Shown here: positions 1-14,336 of the stretch, piece by piece
How the letters are laid out: every line of letters begins with the position of its first letter
Numbering within the stretch: the first letter of the stretch is position 1
NCBI RefSeq assembly: GCF_050947335.1
Contig: NW_027473314.1
Location: 5,022,001 to 5,086,000, forward strand
Direction of reading: 5' to 3'
Origin: Megachile rotundata
Lineage: Eukaryota > Arthropoda > Insecta > Hymenoptera > Megachilidae
Length of the DNA stretch: 64,000 bases
Position numbers and translations under genes: made by a program
Notes under the pieces: generated by a model
Told to the model about the DNA's origin: nothing
The model's input: the letters and a program-made list of their open reading frames with translations, nothing else
The model's database searches: none

Positions 1-560
1 TCACAATCATACAATCACAATCATACAATTAAAATCATACAATCACAATCATACAATCACAATCATACAACCACAGTCTTACAATCACAATCATACAATC
101 ACAATCATACAATCACAATCATACAAATAACATCATACAAATAAAATCATACAACCACAATCATACAATCACAATCATACAATCACAGTCATACAATCAC
201 AGTCATACAATCACAATCATACAATCGCAATCATACAATCGCAATGTCACAATCACTATTATACAATCACAATCATACAATCGCAATATTACAATCGCAA
301 TCATACAATCGCAAAGTCACAATCACTATCATACAATCACAATCATACAATCAAAATCATACAATCACAATCATACAATCACAATCATACAATCACAATC
401 ATACAATCCCAATCATACAATCTCAATCATTCAACCTCAATCATACAATCACAATCATACAATCACAATCATATAATCACAATCATACAATCACAATCAT
501 ACAATCACCATCATACAATCACAATCATACAATCACCATCATACAATCACAATCATACAA

Positions 561-658
561 TCATAATCATGTAATCACACTCATTAAATTGCAATCACAC
601 AATCGCAATCGTACAAACACAATCATAAAATCGCAATCATACAATCGCAATGTCACAA
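561..658 (+). repeat. 98-bp landmark block, copy 1
   Basis: Seven consecutive monomers in fixed order, starting with TCATAATCATGTAA and TCACACTCATTAAA, then a TTGCAATCAC monomer and CGCAATC-type monomers, ending with TCGCAATGTCACAA. This copy carries CGTAC in its fourth monomer, a change shared only with the copies at 6,973 and 17,403, which marks those three as one lineage. Confidence 0.93.
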
Positions 659-826
659 TCACAATCATACAATCACAATCATACAAACGCAATCATACAA
701 TCACAATCATATAATCACAATTATACAATCACAATCATACAATCGCAATCATACAATCGCAATGTCACAGTCACTATTATACAATCACAGTCATAAAATC
801 ACAATCATACAATCACAATCATACAA

Positions 827-854
827 TCACGATCATACAATCACGATCATACAA
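827..854 (+). repeat. Two-monomer CGATC pair upstream of the B marker
   Basis: Two CGATC monomers, one canonical monomer, then the B marker CCACAGTCTTACAA. The same order occurs at about 5,181, 7,239, 17,669 and 49,057, so it is a fixed part of the B cassette entry. Confidence 0.85.
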
Positions 855-1134
855 TCACAATCATACAACCACAGTCTTACAATCACAATCATACAATCAC
901 AATCATACAATCACAATCATACAATTAAAATCATACAATTAAAATCATACAATCACAATCATACAATGACAATCATACAATCACAATCATACAATCACAA
1001 TCATATAATCACAATCATGCAATCACAATCATACAATCAACATCATACAATCACAATCATACAGTCGCAATCATGCAATCACAATCATACAATCACAATC
1101 ATACAATTAAAATCATACAATCACAATCATACAA

Positions 1135-1246
1135 TCACGATCATACAATCACGATCATACAATCACGATCATGCAATCACGATCATGCAATCACGATCAT
1201 ACAATCACGATCATACAATCACGATCATACAATCACGATCATACAA
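1135..1246 (+). repeat. CGATC monomer run, 8 copies
   Basis: B-cassette type: preceded by a TTAAAATCAT monomer, followed by TCACAGTCAT. Two monomers near the middle carry ATGCAA in place of ATACAA, a change not seen in the paralogous run at 7,547. Confidence 0.92.
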
Positions 1247-1750
1247 TCACAATCATACAATCACAGTCATACAATCACAATCATATAATCACAATCGTAC
1301 AAAGAACATCATACAAATAAAATCATACAACCACAATCATACAATCACAATCATACAATCACAGTCATACAATCACAGTCATACAATCACAATCATACAA
1401 TCGCAATCATACAATCGCAATGTCACAATCACTATTATACAATCACAATCATACAATCGCAATATTACAATCGCAATCATACAATCGCAAAGTCACAATC
1501 ACTATCATACAATCACAATCATACAATCAAAATCATACAATCACAATCATACAATCACAATCATACAATCACAATCATACAATCCCAATCATACATTCCC
1601 AATCATTCAACCTCAATCATACAATCACAATCATACAATCACAATCATATAATCACAATCATACAATCACAATCATACAATCACCATCATACAATCACAA
1701 TCATACAATCGCCATCATACAATCACCATCATACAATCACAATCATACAA

Positions 1751-1848
1751 TCATAATCATGTAATCACACTCATTAAATTGCAATCACACAATCGCAATC
1801 ATACAAACACAATCATAAAATCGCAATCATACAATCGCAATGTCACAA
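1751..1848 (+). repeat. 98-bp landmark block, copy 2
   Basis: 1,190 bp (85 monomers) after copy 1. Preceded by a TCGCCATCAT monomer, shared with the copies at 8,639 and 19,083. Confidence 0.92.
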
Positions 1849-2408
1849 TCACAATCATACAATCACAATCATACAAACGCAATCATACAATCACAATCAT
1901 ATAATCACAATTATACAATCACAATCATACAATCACAAGCATACAATCACAATCATACAATCACAATCATACAATCACAATCATACAATCTCAATCATGC
2001 AATCACAATCATACAATCAAAATCATATAATCACAATCATACAATCACAATCATACAATCACAATCATACAATCACAATCATACAATTAAAATCATACAA
2101 TCACAATCATACAATCACAATCATACAACCACAGTCTTACAATCACAATCATACAATCACAATCATACAATCACAATCATACAATTAAAATCATACAATT
2201 AAAATCATACAATCACAATCATACAATGACAATCATACAATCACAATCATACAATCACAATCATATAATCACAATCATGCAATCACAATCATACAATCAA
2301 CATCATACAATCACAATCATACAGTCGCAATCATGCAATCACAATCATACAATCACAATCATACAATTAAAATCATACAATCACAATCATACAATCACAA
2401 TCATACAA

Positions 2409-2520
2409 TCACGATCATACAATCACGATCATACAATCACGATCATACAATCACGATCATACAATCACGATCATACAATCACGATCATACAATCACGATC
2501 ATACAATCACGATCATACAA
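2409..2520 (+). repeat. CGATC monomer run, 8 copies
   Basis: B-cassette type, paralogous to the run at 9,297 (offset 6,888 bp). Followed by TCACAGTCAT and the paired ATAACATCAT/ATAAAATCAT monomers. Confidence 0.92.
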
Positions 2521-2968
2521 TCACAATCATACAATCACAGTCATACAATCACAATCATACAATCACAATCATACAAATAACATCATACAAATAAAATCAT
2601 ACAACCACAATCATACAATCACAATCATACAATCACAGTCATACAATCACAGTCATACAATCACAATCATACAATCACAATCATACAATCACAATCATAC
2701 AATCGCAATATTACAATCGCAAAGTCACAATCACTATCATACAATCACAATCATACAATCAAAATCATACAATCACAATCATACAATCACAATCATACAA
2801 TCCCAATTATACAATCCCAATCATTCAACCTCAATCATACAATCACAATCATACAATCACAATCATATAATCACAGTCATACAATCGCAATATTACAATC
2901 GCAATCATACAACCACAATCATACAATCACCATCATACAATCACAATCATACAATCACAATCATACAA

Positions 2969-3458
2969 TAAAAGTCATACAATAAAAGTCATACAATCAC
3001 ATTCATACAATGACAATCATACAATCACAATCATACAATCACAATCATACAAACACAATCATACAATCACAGTCATGCAATCACAATCATACAATCGCAA
3101 TCATACAATCGCAATATCACAATCACTATAATACAATCACAATCATACAATCAGAGTCATACAATCACAATCATACAATCACAATCATACAATCACAATC
3201 ATACAATCACAATCATACAATCACAGTCATACAATCACAATCATACAATCGCAATCATACAATCGCAATGTCACAATCGCTATCGTACAATCACAATCAT
3301 ACAATCACAATCATACAATCACAATCATACAATCACGATCATACAATCACGATCATACAATCACGATCATACAATCACGATCATACAATCACCATCATAC
3401 AATCACAATCATACAATCACCATCATACAATCACAATCATACAATCACAATCATACAA
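2969..3458 (+). repeat. 490-bp local tandem duplication, first unit
   Basis: Starts at the paired TAAAAGTCAT monomers (C-type). It holds the monomer order TCACATTCAT, TGACAATCAT, AAACACAATC, CAGTCATGC, TCGCAATATCAC and TCAGAGTCAT. A CTATAATAC variant near 3,125 is shared only with the next unit (near 3,615). Other C cassettes read CTATCATAC or ACAATCATAC at that place, so the two units are recent sisters. Unit length is 35 monomers. Confidence 0.9.
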
Positions 3459-3948
3459 TAAAAGTCATACAATAAAAGTCATACAATCACATTCATACAA
3501 TGACAATCATACAATCACAATCATACAATCACAATCATACAAACACAATCATACAATCACAGTCATGCAATCACAATCATACAATCGCAATCATACAATC
3601 GCAATATCACAATCACTATAATACAATCACAATCATACAATCAGAGTCATACAATCACAATCATACAATCACAATCATACAATCACAATCATACAATCAC
3701 AATCATACAATCACAGTCATACAATCACAATCATACAATCGCAATCATACAATCGCAATGTCACAATCACTATCGTACAATCACAATCATACAATCACAA
3801 TCATACAATCACAATCATACAATCACAATCATACAATCACAATCATACAATCACGACCATACAATCACGATCATACAATCACAATCATACAATCGCAATA
3901 TTACAATCGCAATCATACAATCACAATCATACAATTAAAATCATACAA
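3459..3948 (+). repeat. 490-bp local tandem duplication, second unit
   Basis: Matches the preceding unit at an offset of exactly 490 bp, including the private CTATAATAC variant. The distal part differs: the first unit has four CGATC monomers near 3,333-3,388, whereas here a CGACC and a CGATC monomer are followed by TCGCAATATTAC. Identity is therefore strong only over the first two thirds. Confidence 0.82.
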
Positions 3949-4620
3949 TCACAATCATACAATGGCAATCATACAATCACAATCATACAATCATAATCAT
4001 ACAATCACAATCATACAATCACAATCATACAATCACAATCATACAATCACAATCATATAATCACAGTCATACAATCGCAATATTACAATCGCAATCATAC
4101 AACCACAAACATCCAATTAAAATCATTCAATCGCAATCACACAATGACAATCATAAAATCACAATTATACAATCACAATCATACAATCACAATCATACAA
4201 TCACAATCATACAATCACAATCATACAATCACAATCATATATTCACAATCATGCAATCACAATCATACAATCAAAATCATACAATCACAATCATACAGTC
4301 GCAATCATGCAATGACAATCATACAATCACAATCATACAATTAAAATCATACAATCACAATCATACAATCACAAGCATACAATCACAATCATACAATCAC
4401 AATCATACAATCACAATCATACAATCTCAATATCACAATCACTATCATACAATAACAATCATACAATCACAGTCATACAATCACAATCATACAATCACAA
4501 TCATACAATCACAATCATACAATCACAGTCATACAATAACAATCACACAATCGCAATCATACAATCGCAATGTCACAATCACTATCGTACAATCACAATC
4601 ATACAATCACAATCATACAA

Positions 4621-4676
4621 TCACGATCATACAATCACGATCATACAATCACGATCATACAATCACGATCATACAA
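4621..4676 (+). repeat. CGATC monomer run, 4 copies
   Basis: Short run followed by two canonical monomers and TCGCAATATTAC. The same context recurs near 48,245 (3 copies) and 56,322 (4 copies), linking this block to the 48-56 kb region. Confidence 0.88.
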
Positions 4677-5502
4677 TCACAATCATACAATCACAATCAT
4701 ACAATCGCAATATTACAATCGCAATCATACAATCGCAATGTCACAATCATTATCATACAGTCACAATCATACAATCACAATCATACAATCCCAATCATTT
4801 AATCTCAATCATACAATCACAATCATATAATCACAATCATACAATCACAATCATACAATCACCATCATACAATCTCAATCATGCAATCACAATCATACAA
4901 TCAAAATCATACAACCACAATCATACAATCACAATCATACAATCACAATCATACAATCACAGTCATACAATCACAATCATACAATCACCATCATACAATC
5001 ACAATCATACAATTAAAATCATACAACCACAATCATACAATGACAATCATACAATCACAATCATACAATCACAATCATACAATCACAATCATACAATCGC
5101 AATCATACAATCGCAATGTCACAGTCACTATTATACAATCACAGTCATAAAATCACAATCATACAATCACAATCATACAATCACGATCATACAATCACGA
5201 TCATACAATCACAATCATACAACCACAGTCTTACAATCACAATCATACAATCACAATCATACAATCACAATCATACAATTAAAATCATACAATTAAAATC
5301 ATACAATCACAATCATACAATGACAATCATACAATCACAATCATACAATCACAATCATATAATCACAATCATGCAATCACAATCATACAATCAACATCAT
5401 ACAATCACAATCATACAGTCGCAATCATGCAATCACAATCATACAATCACAATCATACAATTAAAATCATACAATCACAATCATACAATCACAATCATAC
5501 AA

Positions 5503-5600
5503 TCACGATCATACAATCACGATCATACAATCACGATCATACAATCACGATCATACAATCACGATCATACAATCACGATCATACAATCACGATCATACAA
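5503..5600 (+). repeat. CGATC monomer run, 7 copies
   Basis: B-cassette type. Its paralogue at 15,919 has 8 copies. The one-monomer difference accounts for the change of offset from 10,416 to 10,430 bp across it. Confidence 0.92.
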
Positions 5601-6104
5601 TCACAATCATACAATCACAGTCATACAATCACAATCATATAATCACAATCATACAAATAACATCATACAAATAAAATCATACAACCACAATCATACAATC
5701 ACAATCATACAATCACAGTCATACAATCACAGTCATACAATCACAATCATACAATCGCAATCATACAATCGCAATGTCACAATCACTATTATACAATCAC
5801 AATCATACAATCGCAATATTACAATCGCAATATTACAATCGCAATCATACAATCGCAAAGTCACAATCACTATCATACAATCACAATCATACAATCAAAA
5901 TCATACAATCACAATCATACAATCACAATCATACAATCCCAATCATACATTCCCAATCATTCAACCTCAATCATACAATCACAATCATACAATCACAATC
6001 ATATAATCACAATCATACAATCACAATCATACAATCACCATCATACAATCACAATCATACAATCACCATCATACAATCACCATCATACAATCACAATCAT
6101 ACAA

Positions 6105-6202
6105 TCATAATCATGTAATCACACTCATTAAATTGCAATCACACAATCGCAATCATACAAACACAATCATAAAATCGCAATCATACAATCGCAATGTCAC
6201 AA
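6105..6202 (+). repeat. 98-bp landmark block, copy 3
   Basis: Sister of the copy at 16,535 (offset 10,430 bp). Lies downstream of a double TCGCAATATTAC stretch seen only in these two cassettes. Confidence 0.92.
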
Positions 6203-6972
6203 TCACAATCATACAATCACAATCATACAAACGCAATCATACAATCACAATCATATAATCACAATTATACAATCACAATCATACAATCACAAGCATACAA
6301 TCACAATCATACAATCACAATCATACAATCACAATCATACAATCTCAATCATGCAATCACAATCATACAATCAAAGTCATATAATCACAATCATACAATC
6401 ACAATCATACAATCACAATCATACAATCACAATCATACAATTAAAATCATACAATCACAATCATACAATCACAATCATACAACCACAGTCTTACAATCAC
6501 AATCATACAATCACAATCATACAATCACAATCATACAAATAACATCATACAAATAAAATCATACAACCACAATCATACAATCACAATCATACAATCACAG
6601 TCATACAATCACAGTCATACAATCACAATCATACAATCGCAATCATACAATCGCAATGTCACAATCACTATTATACAATCACAATCATACAATCGCAATA
6701 TTACAATCGCAATCATACAATCGCAAAGTCACAATCACTATCATACAATCACAATCATACAATCAAAATCATACAATCACAATCATACAATCACAATCAT
6801 ACAATCACAATCATACAATCCCAATCATACAATCTCAATCATTCAACCTCAATCATACAATCACAATCATACAATCACAATCATATAATCACAATCATAC
6901 AATCACAATCATACAATCACCATCATACAATCACAATCATACAATCACCATCATACAATCACAATCATACAA

Positions 6973-7070
6973 TCATAATCATGTAATCACACTCATTAAA
7001 TTGCAATCACACAATCGCAATCGTACAAACACAATCATAAAATCGCAATCATACAATCGCAATGTCACAA
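6973..7070 (+). repeat. 98-bp landmark block, copy 4
   Basis: Carries the CGTAC change shared with copies 1 and 9; 868 bp (62 monomers) after copy 3. Confidence 0.92.
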
Positions 7071-7546
7071 TCACAATCATACAATCACAATCATACAAAC
7101 GCAATCATACAATCACAATCATATAATCACAATTATACAATCACAATCATACAATCGCAATCATACAATCGCAATGTCACAGTCACTATTATACAATCAC
7201 AGTCATAAAATCACAATCATACAATCACAATCATACAATCACGATCATACAATCACGATCATACAATCACAATCATACAACCACAGTCTTACAATCACAA
7301 TCATACAATCACAATCATACAATCACAATCATACAATTAAAATCATACAATTAAAATCATACAATCACAATCATACAATGACAATCATACAATCACAATC
7401 ATACAATCACAATCATATAATCACAATCATGCAATCACAATCATACAATCAACATCATACAATCACAATCATACAGTCGCAATCATGCAATCACAATCAT
7501 ACAATCACAATCATACAATTAAAATCATACAATCACAATCATACAA

Positions 7547-7658
7547 TCACGATCATACAATCACGATCATACAATCACGATCATACAATCACGATCAGAC
7601 AATCACGATCATACAATCACGATCATACAATCACGATCATACAATCACGATCATACAA
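7547..7658 (+). repeat. CGATC monomer run, 8 copies
   Basis: The fourth monomer reads CGATCAGAC instead of CGATCATAC. The paralogue at 17,977 has the same change at the same place, which supports common descent of the whole run. Confidence 0.92.
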
Positions 7659-8414
7659 TCACAATCATACAATCACAGTCATACAATCACAATCATATAA
7701 TCACAATCGTACAAATAACATCATACAAATAAAATCATACAACCACAATCATACAATCACAATCATACAATCACAGTCATACAATCACAGTCATACAATC
7801 ACAATCATACAATCGCAATCATACAATCGCAATGTCACAATCACTATTATACAATCACAATCATACAATCGCAATATTACAATCGCAATCATACAATCGC
7901 AAAGTCACAATCACTATCATACAATCACAATCATACAATCAAAATCATACAATCACAATCATACAATCACAATCATACAATCACAATCATACAATCCCAA
8001 TCATACATTCCCAATCATTCAACCTCAATCATACAATCACAATCATACAATCACAATCATACAATCACAATCATACAATTAAAATCATACAATCACAATC
8101 ATACAATCACAATCATACAACCACAGTCTTACAATCACAATCATACAATCACAATCATACAATCACAATCATACAATTAAAATCATACAATTAAAATCAT
8201 ACAATCACAATCATACAATGACAATCATACAATCACAATCATACAATCACAATCATATAATCACAATCATGCAATCACAATCATACAATCAACATCATAC
8301 AATCACAATCATACAGTCGCAATCATGCAATCACAATCATACAATCACAATCATACAATTAAAATCATACAATCACAATCATACAATCACAATCATACAA
8401 TCACTATCATACAA

Positions 8415-8512
8415 TCACGATCATACAATCACGATCATACAATCACGATCATACAATCACGATCATACAATCACGATCATACAATCACGATCATACAATC
8501 ACGATCATACAA
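8415..8512 (+). repeat. CGATC monomer run, 7 copies
   Basis: Preceded by a TCACTATCAT monomer and two canonical monomers. The paralogue at 18,817 has 10 CGATC copies and only one canonical monomer in this position, so copy number and monomer type both changed after the 10.4-kb duplication. Confidence 0.92.
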
Positions 8513-8638
8513 TCACAATCATACAATCACAATCATATAATCACAATCATACAATCACAATCATACAATCACCATCATACAATCACAATCATACAATCGC
8601 CATCATACAATCACCATCATACAATCACAATCATACAA

Positions 8639-8736
8639 TCATAATCATGTAATCACACTCATTAAATTGCAATCACACAATCGCAATCATACAAACACAA
8701 TCATAAAATCGCAATCATACAATCGCAATGTCACAA
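8639..8736 (+). repeat. 98-bp landmark block, copy 5
   Basis: 1,666 bp after copy 4. Preceded by TCGCCATCAT, as in copies 2 and 10. Confidence 0.92.
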
Positions 8737-9296
8737 TCACAATCATACAATCACAATCATACAAACGCAATCATACAATCACAATCATATAATCACAATT
8801 ATACAATCACAATCATACAATCACAAGCATACAATCACAATCATACAATCACAATCATACAATCACAATCATACAATCTCAATCATGCAATCACAATCAT
8901 ACAATCAAAATCATATAATCACAATCATACAATCACAATCATACAATCACAATCATACAATCACAATCATACAATTAAAATCATACAATCACAATCATAC
9001 AATCACAATCATACAACCACAGTCTTACAATCACAATCATACAATCACAATCATACAATCACAATCATACAATTAAAATCATACAATTAAAATCATACAA
9101 TCACAATCATACAATGACAATCATACAATCACAATCATACAATCACAATCATATAATCACAATCATGCAATCACAATCATACAATCAACATCATACAATC
9201 ACAATCATACAGTCGCAATCATGCAATCACAATCATACAATCACAATCATACAATTAAAATCATACAATCACAATCATACAATCACAATCATACAA

Positions 9297-9408
9297 TCAC
9301 GATCATACAATCACGATCATACAATCACGATCATACAATCACGATCATACAATCACGATCATACAATCACGATCATACAATCACGATCATACAATCACGA
9401 TCATACAA
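9297..9408 (+). repeat. CGATC monomer run, 8 copies
   Basis: B-cassette type; identical copy number in the paralogue at 19,741 (offset 10,444 bp) and in the earlier relative at 2,409. Confidence 0.92.
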
Positions 9409-9884
9409 TCACAATCATACAATCACAGTCATACAATCACAATCATACAATCACAATCATACAAATAACATCATACAAATAAAATCATACAACCACAATC
9501 ATACAATCACAATCATACAATCACAGTCATACAATCACAGTCATACAATCACAATCATACAATCGCAATCATACAATCGCAATGTCACAATCACTATTAT
9601 ACAATCACAATCATACAATCGCAATATTACAATCGCAATCATACAATCGCAAAGTCACAATCACTATCATACAATCACAATCATACAATCAAAATCATAC
9701 AATCACAATCATACAATCACAATCATACAATCCCAATCATACAATCCCAATCATTCAACCTCAATCATACAATCACAATCATACAATCACAATCATATAA
9801 TCACAATCATACAATCACAATCATACAATCACCATCATACAATCACAATCATACAATCACCATCATACAATCACAATCATACAA

Positions 9885-9982
9885 TCATAATCATGTAATC
9901 ACACTCATTAAATTGCAATCACACAATCGCAATCATACAAACACAATCATAAAATCGCAATCATACAATCGCAATGTCACAA
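9885..9982 (+). repeat. 98-bp landmark block, copy 6
   Basis: 1,246 bp (89 monomers) after copy 5. The same spacing separates copies 10 and 11. Confidence 0.92.
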
Positions 9983-10234
9983 TCACAATCATACAATCAC
10001 AATCATACAAACGCAATCATATAATCACAATTATACAATCACAATCATACAATCACAAGCATACAATCACAATCATACAATCACAATCATACAATCACAA
10101 TCATACAATCTCAATCATGCAATCACAATCATACAATCAAAATCATATAATCACAATCATACAATCACAATCATACAATCACAATCATACAATCACAATC
10201 ATACAATTAAAATCATACAATAACAATCATACAA

Positions 10235-10388
10235 TCACGATCATACAATCACGATCATACAATCACGATCATACAATCACGATCATACAATCACGATCAT
10301 ACAATCACGATCATAAAATCACGATCATACAATCACGATCATAGAATCACGATCATACAATCACGATCATACAATCACGATCATACAA
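10235..10388 (+). repeat. CGATC monomer run, 11 copies
   Basis: First run of the second class: it is entered from a TAACAATCAT monomer and contains a TAGAATCACG junction near its distal end. A CATAAAATC change inside this run is absent from the paralogue at 20,679. Confidence 0.92.
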
Positions 10389-11564
10389 TCACAATCATAC
10401 AATCACAATCATACAAATAACATCATACAAATAAAATCATACAACCACAATCATACAATCACAATCATACAATCGCAGTCATACAATCACAGTCATACAA
10501 TCACAATCATACAATCACAATCATAAAATCACAATCATACAATCACGATCATACAATCACGATCATAAAATCACGATCATACAATCACGATCATACAATC
10601 GCAATATTACAATCGCAATCATACAATCGCAAAGTCACAATCACTATCATACAATCACAATCATACAATCACAATCATACGATCACAATCATACAATCAC
10701 AATCATACAATCACAATCATACAAACGCAATCATACAATCACAATCATATAATCACAATTATACAATCACAATCATACAATCACAAGCATACAATCACAA
10801 TCATACAATCACAATCATACAATCACAATCATACAATCTCAATCATGCAATCACAATCATACAATCAAAATCATATAATCACAATCATACAATCACAATC
10901 ATACAATCACAATCATACAATCACAATCATACAATCACAATCATACAATAAAAGTCATACAATAAAAGTCATACAATCACATTCATACAATGACAATCAT
11001 ACAATCACAATCATACAATCACAATCATACAAACACAATCATACAATCACAGTCATGCAATCACAATCATACAATCGCAATCATATAATCACAGTCACAC
11101 AATCGCAATATTACAATCGCAATCATACAATCACAAACATCCAATTAAAATCATACAATGGCAATCATACAATGACAATCATACAATCACAATCATACAA
11201 TCACAATCATACAATCACAATCATATAATCACAATCATGCAATCACAATCATAAAATCAAAGTCATACAATCACATTCATACAGTCGCAATCATGCAATG
11301 ACAATCATACAATCACAATCATACAATTAAAATCATACAATCACAATCATACAATCACAATCATACAATCACAATCATGCAATCACAATCATACAATCAC
11401 AATCATACAATAAAAGTCATACAATCACAATCATACAATGACAATCATACAATCACAATCATACAAACACAATCATACAATCACAGTCATGCAATCACAA
11501 TCATACAATCGCAATCATACAATCGCAATATCACAATCACTATCATACAATAACAATCATACAA

Positions 11565-11746
11565 TCACGATCATACAATCACGATCATACAATCACGATC
11601 ATACAATCACGATCATACAATCACGATCATACAATCACGATCATACAATCACGATCATACAATCACGATCATACAATCACGATCATAGAATCACGATCAT
11701 ACAATCAAGATCATACAATCACGATCATACAATGACGATCATACAA
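11565..11746 (+). repeat. CGATC-type run, 13 monomers
   Basis: Entered from TAACAATCAT; ten CGATC copies, the tenth following TAGAATC, then a TCAAGATCAT monomer, another CGATC and a TGACGATCAT monomer. The same 13-monomer order is found at 22,443, 32,187 and 37,143. Confidence 0.92.
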
Positions 11747-13608
11747 TCACAATCATACAATCACAATCATACAAATAACATCATACAAATAAAATCATAC
11801 AACCACAATCATACAATCACAATCATACAATCACAGTCATACAATCACAGTCATACAATCACAATCATACAATCACAATCATACAAATAACATCATACAA
11901 ATAAAATCATACAACCACAATCATACAATCACAATCATACAATTACAGTCACACAATCACAGTCATACAATCACAATCATACAATCGCAATCATACAATC
12001 GCAATGACACAATCACTATCATACAATCACAATCATACAATCACAATCATACAATCACAATCATACAATCACAATCATACAATCACAACCATACAATCAC
12101 AATCATACACTCACAATCATACAATCACAGTCATACAATCAAAATCATACAATCACAATCATAAAATCACAATCATACAATCACGATCATACAATCACGA
12201 TCATAAAATCACGATCATACAATCACGATCATACAATCACGATCACACAATCACAATCATACAATCACAATCATACAATCGCAATATTACAATCGCGATC
12301 ATACAAACGCAAAGTCACAATCACTATCATACAATCACAATCATACAATCAAAATCATACAATCACAATCATACAATCACAATCATACAATCCCAATCAT
12401 ACAATCCCAATCATTCAACCTCAATCATACAATCACAATAATACAATCACAATCATATAATCACAATCATACAATCACAATCATACAATCACCATCATAC
12501 AATCACAATCATACAATCACGATCATACAATCACAATCATACAATCACAATCATAGAATCACAATCATACAATAAAAGTCATACAATAAAAGTCATACAA
12601 TCACATTCATACAATGACAATCATACAATCACAATCATACAATCACAATCATACAATCACAATCATACAATCACAATCATACAATAAAAGTCATACAATA
12701 AAAGTCATACAATCACATTCATACAATGACAATCATACAATCACAATCATACAATCACAATCATACAAACACATTCATACAATCATAGTCATGTAATCAC
12801 AATCATACAATCGCAATCATACAATCGCAATATCACAATCACAATCATACAATCACAATCATACAATCAGAGTCATACAATCACAATCATACAATCACAA
12901 TCATACAATCACAATCATACAATCACAATCATACAATCACAGTCATACAATCACAATCATACAATCGCAATCATACAATCGCAATGTCACAATCACTATC
13001 GTACAATCACAATCATACAATCACAATCATACAATTACAATCATACAATCACAATCATACAATCACGACCATACAATCACAATCATACAATCACAATCAT
13101 ATAATCACAGTCATACAATCGCAATATTACAATCGCAATCATACAATCACAATCATACAATTAAAATCATACAATCACAATCATACAATGGCAATCATAC
13201 AATCACAATCATACAATCATAATCATACAATCACAATCATACAATCACAATCATACAATCACAATCATACAATCACAATCATACAATCACAATCATATAA
13301 TCACAGTCATACAATCGCAATATTACAATCGCAATCATACAATCACAAACATCCAATTAAAATCATACAATCGCAATCATACAATGACAATCATACAATC
13401 ACAATCATACAATCACGATCATACAATCACAATCATACAATCACAATCATATAATCACAATCATGCAATCACAATCATACAATCAAAATCATACAATCAC
13501 AATCATACAGTCGCAATCATGCAATGACAATCATACAATCACAATCATACAATTAAAATCATACAATCACAATCATACAATCACCATCATACAATCACAA
13601 TCATACAA

Positions 13609-13706
13609 TCATAATCATGTAATCACACTCATTAAATTGCAATCACACAATCGCAATCATACAAACACAATCATAAAATCGCAATCATACAATCGCAATG
13701 TCACAA
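13609..13706 (+). repeat. 98-bp landmark block, copy 7
   Basis: 3,724 bp after copy 6, with C-type cassettes in between. Sister of the copy at 24,487 (offset 10,878 bp). Confidence 0.92.
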
Positions 13707-14182
13707 TCACAATCATACAATCACAATCATACAAACGCAATCATACAATCACAATCATATAATCACAATTATACAATCACAATCATACAATCACAAGCAT
13801 ACAATCACAATCATACAATCACAATCATACAATCACAATCATACAATCTCAATCATGCAATCACAATCATACAATCAAAATCATATAATCACAATCATAC
13901 AATCACAATCATACAATCACAATCATACAATCACAATCATACAATTAAAATCATACAGTCACAATCATACAATCACAATCATACAATCACAATCATGCAA
14001 TCACAATCATACAATCACAATCATACAATAAAAGTCATACAATCACAATCATACAATGACAATCATACAATCACAATCATACAAACACAATCATACAATC
14101 ACAGTCATGCAATCACAATCATACAATCGCAATCATACAATCGCAATATCACAACCACTATCATACAATAACAATCATACAA

Positions 14183-14336
14183 TCACGATCATACAATCAC
14201 GATCATACAATCACGATCATACAATCACGATCATACAATCACGATCATACAATCACGATCATACAATCACGATCATACAATCACGATCATAGAATCACGA
14301 TCATACAATCACGATCATACAATCACGATCATACAA
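14183..14336 (+). repeat. CGATC monomer run, 11 copies
   Basis: Entered from TAACAATCAT, with TAGAATCACG after the eighth copy. Sister of the run at 25,061. The upstream ACAACCACTATC variant is shared by these two only. Confidence 0.92.

Larger units (their letters stand above)
1..2968 (+). repeat. A/B-cassette block, partial copy of the unit at 6.4-9.5 kb
   Basis: This block holds three B markers (71, 869, 2129), two complete landmarks (561, 1751) and two 8-monomer CGATC runs. Bases 1 to about 1,650 match 6,413 to about 8,060 at an offset of 6,412 bp (458 monomers). From about 1,690 to 2,600 the match continues at an offset of 6,888 bp. The later copy therefore carries 476 bp (34 monomers) more, an extra B-type stretch around 8.06-8.53 kb. 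The stretch 244-714 matches 6,656-7,126 and 17,086-17,556, giving identical conceptual translations. Confidence 0.85.

Noticed and set aside
561..658. Landmark block as a transposon remnant or unique insertion
   Set aside because: All seven monomers are in the 14-bp register and each can be derived from the consensus by a few point changes; there are no terminal repeats or target-site duplications.
244..714. Identical conceptual proteins at 244-714, 6,656-7,126 and 17,086-17,556 as a possible gene family
   Set aside because: The identity comes from duplication of the satellite cassette and includes silent positions and flanks beyond the open stretch. It is DNA-level identity, not protein conservation.
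3120..3300. A/T-rich stretches resembling promoter elements (TATAAT-like strings such as CATATAATC)
   Set aside because: These arise from single-base variants of the monomer, recur very many times at cassette-defined places and are not linked to any gene.
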